Part shown: piece by piece, positions 8,717 to 16,303 of the stretch
Layout of the letters: the number at the start of each line of letters is the position of its first letter
Position numbering within the stretch: the stretch's first letter is position 1
From: Maritimibacter alkaliphilus
GTDB lineage: Bacteria; Pseudomonadota; Alphaproteobacteria; Rhodobacterales; Rhodobacteraceae
Assembly: GCF_019801605.1 (NCBI RefSeq)
Contig: NZ_JAHVIT010000003.1
Span: forward strand, 124,001 to 188,000
DNA: 64,000 nt
Direction of reading: 5' to 3'
The notes under the pieces: generated by a model
What the model was told of the DNA's origin: nothing
The model's input: the letters and a program-made list of their open reading frames with translations, nothing else
The model's database searches: none
Program-made: the position numbers and the translations under genes

Positions 8717-8919
8717 CAGAGTTGCCCCAGCTTGGTGTCGGGGGTGTACTCCGCGTCGACCTCCTTGGTCACCGCCTGCGCGCAGCGCATCACGCCCGCC
8801 GCGGCGTCGAAGGCATAGGAGGGATCGCCATAAAGCTCCCAGCCCTTGGACAGGGCTTCGGAAACCTTGTGGCAGAAGGCGGAGGTGTCGACTTCGGTCA
8901 GGAGACGATAGGCTTTCAT
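8716..8919 (-). CDS. DUF1737-like small protein
   Basis: This 67-residue protein has the shape MKAYRLLTEVD...FCHKVSEALSKGWELYGDPSYAFDAAAGVMRCAQAV, typical of the short DUF1737 family: an N-terminal strand, a helix, the G-W-x-L-x-G turn and a hydrophobic strand. It has no membrane segment. It is translationally coupled to mch downstream (TGATG overlap) and lies 4 nt after the NnrU-like gene. The position between two ethylmalonyl-CoA pathway genes suggests an accessory role, but no function is known. Confidence 0.75.
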   Translation of the reverse strand: MKAYRLLTEVDTSAFCHKVSEALSKGWELYGDPSYAFDAAAGVMRCAQAVTKEVDAEYTPDTKLGQL

Positions 8920-8923
8920 GCGA

Positions 8924-9478
8924 TTATCCCGGGAAAGGTGACGGGCCGATCCAGCCGTGGATCAGCGTGATGACGACAAAGGCCACGATCGTCGCGGCCA
9001 GAGTGATGAGGTCGCGCTTTGGCGACCCTGCGGCGGGGCGCTCCCACGGACCGGCCCGGTTGATCAGCACGATCTCGGCCACGGCCCAGAGAAGCATGGA
9101 GCCAAAGAGCAGGACCGAGGCCAGATCGCCGTTCACCATCAGGTGCGCGATCCCCCAGAGGATCACCGCGCTCAGCTGGGGATGGCGGAACCTGGCCTTC
9201 AGCGCGCCCTTCGATTCGCTGATCGCGAAGGCGAAAACTGCCAGCAGCATCAGCAGGTTGTTGATGTGGGTGAAGAAGGCAGGCGGGTACCAGACATTGA
9301 CGAAGGGCGCCCAGCGATAGCCGAGGATCATGCAGATCAGCCCCAGCCCGACACCGATGGCGACGGGGCCGCGCCCCTTCGCGCCCATCGCCGCCCGCTT
9401 CTCGGGGGCGATGCGCTTGAAGAGATGGGCGAGGACCCAGAGAAGTATACCAAGGATGAGGAGGATCATGAGGAGCAC
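8924..9478 (-). CDS. NnrU family membrane protein
   Basis: This 184-residue polytopic membrane protein has about five or six hydrophobic helices. The pattern of histidines and arginines in the first half (LAHLFKRIAPEKR and FRHPQLSAVILWGIAHLMVNGD) matches the NnrU family, which is named after a denitrification-linked gene and is related to isoprenylcysteine methyltransferase-like membrane enzymes. There is no denitrification gene nearby. It sits in the mcl2-to-mch operon, 58 nt after mcl2 and 4 nt before the DUF1737 gene. Its role there is unknown. Confidence 0.8.
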   Translation of the reverse strand: MLLMILLILGILLWVLAHLFKRIAPEKRAAMGAKGRGPVAIGVGLGLICMILGYRWAPFVNVWYPPAFFTHINNLLMLLAVFAFAISESKGALKARFRHPQLSAVILWGIAHLMVNGDLASVLLFGSMLLWAVAEIVLINRAGPWERPAAGSPKRDLITLAATIVAFVVITLIHGWIGPSPFPG

Positions 9479-9536
9479 CTGCTGCCAGAGGGGTTGCGGC
9501 GGGGCTCAGCCCGCGCTCGCCCCCACCCTGACGGTC

Positions 9537-10397
9537 TCAGCCCAGCTGTGCAATCGCCTCGGCCTTGGCCAGAGTCTTGCGGGCGGTTTCCACGTGCAGG
9601 TTCTCGACGATCTTGCCATCCACCACGGCCACGCCCTGCCCGGCCTTCTCGATTTCCTCGAAGGCGGCGATCTGGCGTTTCGCCAGGTCCACCTCGGCGT
9701 CGGAGGGGGCGAAGGCGGCATTGGTCACCTCGACCTGCGCCGGGTGGATCAGGGTCTTGCCGTCGAAGCCGAGGTCGCGGCCCTGGTCGCATTCGATGCG
9801 CAGGCCTTCCTCGTCCTTGAACTGGTTGTAGACCCCATCCACCGCGATCACCCCGTGGGCGCGGGCGGCCAGCAGCATCTGCTGCAGCGCGAACATCATC
9901 GGCAAGCGATCCGCCCGGCCGCGGCAGTTGAGCTCCTTGGCGAGGTCGTTGGTCCCCGCGACGAAGCCGGTCAGCTGCGGATGCGCCGCGATCTCCAGCG
10001 CGTTCAGCACGCCGAGCGGCGTCTCGATCATCGCCCAGATCGCCGTTTCAGTACCGAGGATGTCCGAAAGGGCCTGGATGTCGGCGGCGGAATTCACCTT
10101 GGGCAGCAGGAAGGCATCCGCCCCGCTGTCCTTCAGCGTGGCCACGTCGTCTGCGCCCCAGTCGGTGTCCAGACCGTTGATCCGGATGATCTTTGCCTTG
10201 GCGCCATAGCCCCCCTCGGCCAGCGCCGCCTTCAGCGTCTCGCGCGCCTCGGCCTTGGCATCGGGCGTCACCGCATCCTCGAGATCGAAGATGATCGCAT
10301 CCACCGGCAGCGACCGCGCCTTGTCGAGCGCCCGCTCCTTCGAGCCGGGGATGTAGAGCACGGAGCGATAGGGACGGGTCGTGGCGTCAAGTGTCAT
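9537..10397 (-). CDS. mcl2: (3S)-malyl-CoA thioesterase, CitE/HpcH-aldolase family
   Basis: The 286-residue protein belongs to the CitE-like (beta/alpha)8 lyase family: YRSVLYIPGSKERALDKA at the start, IIFDLEDAVTPDAK (acidic Mg2+ site), RINGLDTDW and AMIETPLGVLNA. The length and start resemble Mcl2 of Rhodobacter, which hydrolyses (3S)-malyl-CoA to malate plus CoA at the end of the ethylmalonyl-CoA pathway, rather than the longer lyase Mcl1. The ATG at 10397 was chosen because AGGAGG lies 6 nt upstream; the open frame extends further. It is the first gene of the mcl2-nnrU-DUF1737-mch cluster. Confidence 0.88.
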   Translation of the reverse strand: MTLDATTRPYRSVLYIPGSKERALDKARSLPVDAIIFDLEDAVTPDAKAEARETLKAALAEGGYGAKAKIIRINGLDTDWGADDVATLKDSGADAFLLPKVNSAADIQALSDILGTETAIWAMIETPLGVLNALEIAAHPQLTGFVAGTNDLAKELNCRGRADRLPMMFALQQMLLAARAHGVIAVDGVYNQFKDEEGLRIECDQGRDLGFDGKTLIHPAQVEVTNAAFAPSDAEVDLAKRQIAAFEEIEKAGQGVAVVDGKIVENLHVETARKTLAKAEAIAQLG

Positions 10398-10721
10398 CGG
10401 GTTCCTCCTGGGATCGCCATGTCTCGGCAATAATCTTGCGCGGGTTTGGCACTTTTTAACTCAATTGTTCAAGAGAAATTCTGCCGCAGCGCAGAGAAAT
10501 TCGACGGCAGGCGCAGCAACGCCCCCGACATTAACCTTGTCTTCGTCCCTTGTCAGGCAGGCTGACAGGGAATGGAGGGCCCCGTCGCCCGCCCGGCCCC
10601 CGGAACCATCGCGGCCCGGCCCTCCCCATCGAGGAGGCAGGTCGTCGCCACGGACCGGGGCTGACCGTACGTCCGCCTGCTCCTGCAAGGGCCCGCATTT
10701 CAGGACCGGAAAGGACTGACG
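10398..10721. other. Divergent promoter region between mcl2 and a small secreted protein
   Basis: No gene is seen. An imperfect direct repeat of AGAGAAATTC at about 10471-10502 brackets CTGCCGCAGC and lies 75-105 nt upstream of mcl2. It could be a regulatory site. TTGAAC and TTGAGT on the minus strand next to the repeat are possible -35 boxes. Confidence 0.35.
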
Positions 10722-11033
10722 ATGAAACTCTGCATTCCCGGCGGGCTCGGCGCCTGTCTCCTACTCCTCACGGCAGCGCCTGCCGCGGCGCAGGCGGGCA
10801 ACTGCGCCCCCCGCGACAGGGTGCTCGACCGTCTGGCCACGACCTACGGAGAGACGCGCCGCGCGATCGGCCTCGGCTCCAACAACGGGGTGATGGAGGT
10901 CTTTGCGTCCGACGACAGCGGGACCTGGACCATCACGGTGACGATGACCTCCGGGCTCACCTGCCTCGTGGCGAGCGGCGAATCCTACGAGACGCTGGCA
11001 GAGGCGCTGCCCGTGCAGGACGAGGACACCTAG
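10722..11033 (+). CDS. Small secreted hypothetical protein
   Basis: The 103-residue product starts with a clear signal peptide (hydrophobic core LGACLLLLTAAPAAAQA, probable cleavage after AAAQA). The mature part is about 78 residues with two cysteines that could form a disulfide (NCAP near the start, LTCLV later), and no further membrane segment. GRTLATTYGE-like and IGLGSNNGVMEVFAS segments recall small periplasmic proteins common in Rhodobacteraceae, but I cannot name a family. AAAGGA lies about 7 nt before the ATG. It converges on the TauE-like gene. Confidence 0.7.
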   Translation: MKLCIPGGLGACLLLLTAAPAAAQAGNCAPRDRVLDRLATTYGETRRAIGLGSNNGVMEVFASDDSGTWTITVTMTSGLTCLVASGESYETLAEALPVQDEDT

Positions 11034-11046
11034 GGTCCGCCCTAGG
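11029..11046. terminator. Hairpin spanning both converging stop codons
   Basis: CCTAGGG (11029-11035), a TCCG loop and CCCTAGG (11040-11046) form a perfect stem. Both TAG stop codons, of the plus gene ending at 11033 and the minus gene ending at 11042, lie inside its arms. There is no T-run on either side, so it may stabilise the transcript ends rather than terminate them. Confidence 0.5.
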
Positions 11047-11800
11047 CCAGCGCTACCCAGATCAGTCGGATGCCGGTGAAGGTCAGCAGCGTGTAGGTGA
11101 TGCCGAAGAAGAGTTTCTCGGATACCACCTTGTGGGCCTTGATCCCGATCACCACGCCCACCATCGCAACCGGGGCGAGGATCAGATCGGCCGTCAGCGT
11201 CGACAGGCTGAAGACCCCGGCCCCGGCGTAGAAGCCCACTTTCATCAGGTTGACCGCCCAGAAAAGCAGCACTGTCGTCGCCTGGTAGGTCATCTTGTCG
11301 AGACCGCGGGACAGCAGGTAGACCGCCGCCGGCGGGCCGCCCGCGTGGCTGATGAAGGACGTGAAGCCCACCGCCATCCCCGCGGCCCCGGCGAAGCCCC
11401 TGTGCGGCTGGTCGATCCGCGCCAGCCGGATCAGCCCCGCCCCCTGCGCCAGACGCCAGGCCACGAAGGCGATGCAGATCACCCCGATCAGCAGGCGGAA
11501 CACATCCGGATCGGCGTGTTTCAGAAGCAGCGCCCCCAGCAGCACACCGGGCAGCGCGCCCATGAGCATTGGGGCCGCGTCGGCCCAGCTCCAGCGCCGC
11601 CAGTAGCCCGGCAGCGCAGTCACATCCATCAGCATCAGGAGCGGCAGCATCAGCCCCAGCGCCACCGGCGGCGGCAGGTAAAGCGCCAGAATCGCAGAGG
11701 CCGCGAAGGCTGCGCCGCCCCCGAATCCCCCCTTCGACATGCCGGAAAAGATCACCGCGGGAACCGCGAAGGCGAAAAAGGCCGGGGTCAGATCGAGCAT
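11042..11800 (-). CDS. TauE/SafE family membrane exporter/permease
   Basis: This 252-residue protein has seven or eight hydrophobic helices. It has the N-terminal SGMSKGGFGGGAAFA block and the internal GFTSFISHAGGPPAAVYLLSRGL repeat of the TauE/SafE (DUF81) family. Members move sulfite, sulfoacetate or other organosulfur anions across the inner membrane. The substrate here is unknown. It is divergent from mdh across a 174-nt spacer and convergent with the small secreted protein. Confidence 0.88.
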   Translation of the reverse strand: MLDLTPAFFAFAVPAVIFSGMSKGGFGGGAAFAASAILALYLPPPVALGLMLPLLMLMDVTALPGYWRRWSWADAAPMLMGALPGVLLGALLLKHADPDVFRLLIGVICIAFVAWRLAQGAGLIRLARIDQPHRGFAGAAGMAVGFTSFISHAGGPPAAVYLLSRGLDKMTYQATTVLLFWAVNLMKVGFYAGAGVFSLSTLTADLILAPVAMVGVVIGIKAHKVVSEKLFFGITYTLLTFTGIRLIWVALA

Positions 11801-11837
11801 GAAAAAAGCGGGCCTCCGGACGGCAGGTTTCAGGGCA

Positions 11838-11860
11838 ATAGCGCGGATCTAGCGCTAACG
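11838..11860 (+). promoter_or_regulatory. Possible LacI-family (CceR-like) operator upstream of mdh
   Basis: TAGCGCTA (11850-11857) is a perfect palindrome followed by AC, and an ATAGCGC half lies just upstream. This resembles the TTAGCGCTAA-type palindromes bound by LacI-family regulators of central carbon metabolism in Rhodobacterales, such as CceR. It lies about 115 nt before the mdh start. The left arm is imperfect, so this is tentative. Confidence 0.35.
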
Positions 11861-11968
11861 GTGGGGGTGGTCGAGGGCGGTTCCTGCCGTAACGTCCGCG
11901 TGAAACCCTTGCGCACCAAGGGGGAAGGGACTACGCCTTGCCGCGATTTTCAACCGGACCGGAGATGA

Positions 11969-12937
<969 letters not shown>

Positions 12938-12963
12938 GCCTCGACCACAGTCCTAATGGAAAA

Positions 12964-12989
12964 GGCGCCGGGTGTCCGGCGCCTTTTTT
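12964..12989 (+). terminator. mdh terminator
   Basis: A perfect 8-bp stem GGCGCCGG/CCGGCGCC (12964-12971 and 12976-12983) with a GTGT loop is followed by TTTTTT, 26 nt after the mdh stop. Confidence 0.95.
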
Positions 12990-13139
12990 CGTGCGCTTCG
13001 CCTGCCGCGACGGCCATGCATGCCCCGGGTGGGTGCCACGGCCAAATCCGATGGTGACAGCACGGCCTTCATTTGCGAGGGTCTTGGCGACTTTCGAAGA
13101 CGCTGCGCCGCGGGTCGCCCCCGGAGAGAGGAGAGAGGC

Positions 13140-13415
13140 ATGGAGGAAAGGTTCGCACAGGTTCTCAGACGCCTGGGCAGCCGCGCGCCCGGCCCCTTCC
13201 ACTATGCCGAACTGCGCCCGGACTGGACCGGGCTGCCCATCGGCGAGAAGGTCCAGTCGGGCCACGCCTTCCTCGACGCGGTCCGTGCCGGCCAGTTGCC
13301 CGGGGTGACCGACACCGGCGAGAAGGACGGTGCCGGGCGGGTTTACCACTGGGCCGGATCAGGGGCGGCGACGGGCGACTCGGGGCAGACATCGGGAACC
13401 GACTCGCCCAGCTAG
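13140..13415 (+). CDS. DUF1413-like small protein
   Basis: The frame gives a 91-residue protein starting at the ATG at 13140, which follows a purine-rich ribosome site (GGAGAGAGGAGAGAGGC). The middle part, FHYAELRPDWTGLPIGEKVQ, GHAFLDAVRAG and the following LPGV, resembles the DUF1413 family: a short domain with a Trp after an 'L.P.W' turn and a G-x-x-F-x-x-x-V motif. There is no signal or membrane segment. It lies between the mdh terminator and the sucC operator as a possible stand-alone gene. Both the assignment and the gene call are moderate. Confidence 0.5.
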   Translation: MEERFAQVLRRLGSRAPGPFHYAELRPDWTGLPIGEKVQSGHAFLDAVRAGQLPGVTDTGEKDGAGRVYHWAGSGAATGDSGQTSGTDSPS

Positions 13416-13473
13416 GGTGATTTGCCCACCTTTTCGACACAGGCACTCACGCCGGAGTGAGGCGCCACGGCAT

Positions 13474-13506
13474 TTGTGATCACACCATTTTCGCGTGTGA
13501 TCACAA
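13474..13506 (+). promoter_or_regulatory. Paired palindromic operator upstream of sucCD-sucAB
   Basis: TGTGATCACA occurs at 13475-13484 and again at 13496-13505, centres 21 bp apart, with the same outer T/A extension as at sdhC. It ends about 108 nt before the sucC ATG. A possible -10 box CTATAC lies at 13575-13580 with a weak TTCATC 17 bp upstream, which would put the operators near -85 and -105, a position suiting an activator. The promoter call is weak; the operator match is strong. Confidence 0.75.
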
Positions 13507-13613
13507 ACCCGGAAAAATCGGCGAAATTCCCCGGTACTGCGGAAAAAACCGTTCATCCCCCGTCAAGGATGTGGCTATACCGGGTGCAATCGTAGCAACG
13601 AGGGACGGAGTTC

Positions 13614-14807
13614 ATGAACATCCATGAATATCAGGCGAAGGCGCTGCTTCGCGAATACGGTGCGCCGGTGTCCGACGGGCGTGCAGTACTGAAAGCGGAG
13701 GAGGCCAAGACGGCCGCAGGCGAGCTCGACGGCCCGCTCTGGGTGGTCAAGGCGCAGATCCACGCCGGCGGCCGCGGCAAGGGCCACTTCAAGGAAGCCG
13801 ACGCTGGCGAAAAGGGCGGTGTCCGCCTTGCCAAGTCGGTGGAAGAAGCCGCCGAGGAAGCCAAGAAGATGCTCGGCCGCACGCTGGTGACGCACCAGAC
13901 CGGTCCGGCCGGCAAGCAGGTCAACCGCATCTACATCGAAGCGGGTTCGGACATCGAGCGTGAGCTGTACCTCGCGCTGCTGGTGGACCGTCAGACCTCC
14001 TCCGTGTCCGTCGTCTGCTCCACCGAGGGCGGCATGGACATCGAGGAAGTCGCCGCGTCGACCCCGGAGAAAATCCTCTCCTTCTCGATCAACACCGCGA
14101 CCGGCTACCAGCCGTTCCACGGCCGCAAGGTCGCCTTCTCGCTGGGCCTCGAAGGCCAGGCGATGAAGCAGTGCGTGAAGCTGATCGGCCAGCTGTACAA
14201 GGCCTTCATGGACAAGGACATGGAGCAGCTGGAAATCAACCCGCTGATCGTCATGCCCGATGGCAACCTCAAGGTGCTGGACGCCAAGGTCGGCTTCGAC
14301 GGCAACGCGATCTACCGCCACGCCGACATCGCCGCCCTGCGCGACGAGACCGAGGAAGACGCCAAGGAACTGGCGGCCTCCAAGTACGACCTGAACTACA
14401 TCGCGCTCGACGGTGAGATCGGCTGCATGGTGAACGGCGCAGGCCTCGCCATGGCGACGATGGACATCATCAAGCTCTACGGTGCAGAGCCCGCGAACTT
14501 CCTCGACGTTGGTGGCGGCGCCACCAAGGAGAAAGTGACCGAGGCCTTCAAGATCATCACCTCGGACCCGAACGTGAAGGGCATCCTGGTGAACATCTTC
14601 GGCGGCATCATGCGCTGCGACGTCATCGCCGAGGGCGTGATCGCTGCGGTGAAAGAGGTCGGTCTGCAGGTTCCGCTGGTCGTGCGCCTCGAAGGCACCA
14701 ACGTCGAGCTCGGCAAGGAGATCATCTCCAACTCCGGCCTCAACGTGATCGCGGCAGACAACCTGTCCGACGGCGCCGAAAAAATCGTCAAAGCAGTGAA
14801 AGGCTGA
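13614..14807 (+). CDS. sucC: Succinyl-CoA synthetase (ADP-forming) beta subunit
   Basis: The 397-residue protein begins [19 protein letters not shown], the standard SucC start, and has an N-terminal ATP-grasp domain ([19 protein letters not shown]) plus the C-terminal [15 protein letters not shown] motif. With SucD it makes succinate and ATP (or GTP) from succinyl-CoA. It is the first gene after the paired operator and lies 4 nt before sucD. Confidence 0.98.
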   Translation: MNIHEYQAKALLREYGAPVSDGRAVLKAEEAKTAAGELDGPLWVVKAQIHAGGRGKGHFKEADAGEKGGVRLAKSVEEAAEEAKKMLGRTLVTHQTGPAGKQVNRIYIEAGSDIERELYLALLVDRQTSSVSVVCSTEGGMDIEEVAASTPEKILSFSINTATGYQPFHGRKVAFSLGLEGQAMKQCVKLIGQLYKAFMDKDMEQLEINPLIVMPDGNLKVLDAKVGFDGNAIYRHADIAALRDETEEDAKELAASKYDLNYIALDGEIGCMVNGAGLAMATMDIIKLYGAEPANFLDVGGGATKEKVTEAFKIITSDPNVKGILVNIFGGIMRCDVIAEGVIAAVKEVGLQVPLVVRLEGTNVELGKEIISNSGLNVIAADNLSDGAEKIVKAVKG

Positions 14808-14811
14808 AACC

Positions 14812-15696
14812 ATGGCAGTTCTCGTTGATGAAAACACCAAGGTGATCTGCCAGGGCTTCACCGGCTCGCAAGGCACCTTCCACTCCGAACAGGCAATCGC
14901 CTATGGCACCCAGATGGTCGGCGGCGTGACCCCCGGCAAGGGCGGCATGGAGCACCTGGGCCTGCCCGTCTTCGACGGCGTGGCCGAGGCGGTCGAGAAG
15001 ACCGGCGCGAATGCCACCGTGATCTACGTTCCGCCGCCCTTCGCGGCCGACTCGATCCTGGAAGCGATCGACGCGGAAATCCCGCTCATCGTCTGCATCA
15101 CCGAGGGTATCCCGGTGCTGGACATGATGAAGGTGAAAGCCGCGCTGCGCACCTCGAACTCGCGCCTGATCGGCCCGAACTGCCCCGGTGTCATCACCCC
15201 CGGCGCCTGCAAGATCGGCATCATGCCCGGCCACATCCACAAGCGTGGGTCGGTCGGCGTCGTGTCGCGCTCGGGCACCCTGACCTACGAGGCGGTCAAG
15301 CAGACCTCCGACATCGGTCTGGGCCAGTCCTCGGCCGTCGGCATCGGCGGTGACCCGATCAAGGGCACCGAGCACCTCGAAGTGCTGGAAATGTTCCTCA
15401 AGGACCCGGAAACCGAGTCGATCATCATGATCGGCGAGATCGGTGGCTCGGCCGAAGAAGAAGCCGCACAGTTCCTCGCGGACGAGAAGAAGAAGGGCCG
15501 CTGGAAGCCGACCGCCGGTTTCATCGCGGGCCGCACCGCCCCTCCGGGCCGTCGCATGGGCCACGCCGGCGCCATCGTCGCCGGTGGCAAGGGTGACGCG
15601 GAATCGAAGATCGAGGCCATGAAGTCGGCCGGGATCGTCGTTGCCGACAGCCCCGCCACTCTGGGCGAAGCCGTGATGAAAGCCATCAAGGGCTGA
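14812..15696 (+). CDS. sucD: Succinyl-CoA synthetase alpha subunit
   Basis: The 294-residue subunit has the CoA-binding N-terminal Rossmann domain ([18 protein letters not shown]) and the ligase domain with [16 protein letters not shown], where His251 is the phosphorylated residue. [10 protein letters not shown] and SRSGTLTYE are also conserved. It lies 4 nt downstream of sucC and completes the heterodimer or heterotetramer. Confidence 0.98.
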   Translation: MAVLVDENTKVICQGFTGSQGTFHSEQAIAYGTQMVGGVTPGKGGMEHLGLPVFDGVAEAVEKTGANATVIYVPPPFAADSILEAIDAEIPLIVCITEGIPVLDMMKVKAALRTSNSRLIGPNCPGVITPGACKIGIMPGHIHKRGSVGVVSRSGTLTYEAVKQTSDIGLGQSSAVGIGGDPIKGTEHLEVLEMFLKDPETESIIMIGEIGGSAEEEAAQFLADEKKKGRWKPTAGFIAGRTAPPGRRMGHAGAIVAGGKGDAESKIEAMKSAGIVVADSPATLGEAVMKAIKG

Positions 15697-15802
15697 CCTC
15701 TCGCGTCCCGGCCCCATATTGTGGCCGGGACACCCCACGCACGACCCGATCCGGGACCGCCGGGCCGGGAGATCCGCAACGAAGCGAAGCAAAGCCAAGG
15801 TC

Positions 15803-16303
15803 ATGGGTTTTTCTGACGCCATCAGAACCTGCCTGCGCAAGTATGTGACGTTCTCCGGACGCGCCTCGCGGCCGGAGTATTGGTATTTCTTTCTCTTCAC
15901 GCTGCTGCTGGGCCTCGCTGCCAGCATCATCGACAAGGCCGTCTTCGGCGTCTCGCCCGACAGCGACGGCCCCGCCAGCGTCCTGGCGTCGCTTTTCGTC
16001 TTCCTCCCGATGCTTTCCGCAGGGTTCCGGCGGATGCACGACACCGGCCGCTCCGGTCTCTACCTCTTCTACCCGCTGATCGCCCTCGTGGGCGTGATCA
16101 GCTTTGCCACCATGATGGGCGCCGCCGATGCGCTCTCGACCGGCAATTTCGAAGGCCTGTTCACCGGCCTCCTCGGCATCGTCATGATCTTTGCCGTGAT
16201 CGTCCTCATCCTGTCACCGCTGATCGTCCTGTGGTGGCTCACCCGCCCGTCGCAACCCGGCGCCAATCAATATGGCGCCAATCCCAAAGAGGTCTCCTCA
16301 TGA
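15803..16303 (+). CDS. DUF805 family membrane protein
   Basis: The 166-residue protein has the DUF805 signature: a short amphipathic start, RKYVTFSGRASRPEYWYFFLF before the first helix, then FRRMHDTGRSGLYLF before the third. There are four hydrophobic helices. The ATG at 15803 matches the family start, though the frame is open upstream. Its stop overlaps the sucA start by 4 nt (ATGA), so it is translationally coupled to the E1 subunit of 2-oxoglutarate dehydrogenase. DUF805 function is unknown. An insertion between sucD and sucA is the notable point. Confidence 0.9.
   Translation: MGFSDAIRTCLRKYVTFSGRASRPEYWYFFLFTLLLGLAASIIDKAVFGVSPDSDGPASVLASLFVFLPMLSAGFRRMHDTGRSGLYLFYPLIALVGVISFATMMGAADALSTGNFEGLFTGLLGIVMIFAVIVLILSPLIVLWWLTRPSQPGANQYGANPKEVSS

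Noticed and set aside
9466-9792. Alternative small proteins overlapping mcl2
   Set aside because: They lie in other frames of a clear CitE-family gene and have no ribosome site or family blocks.
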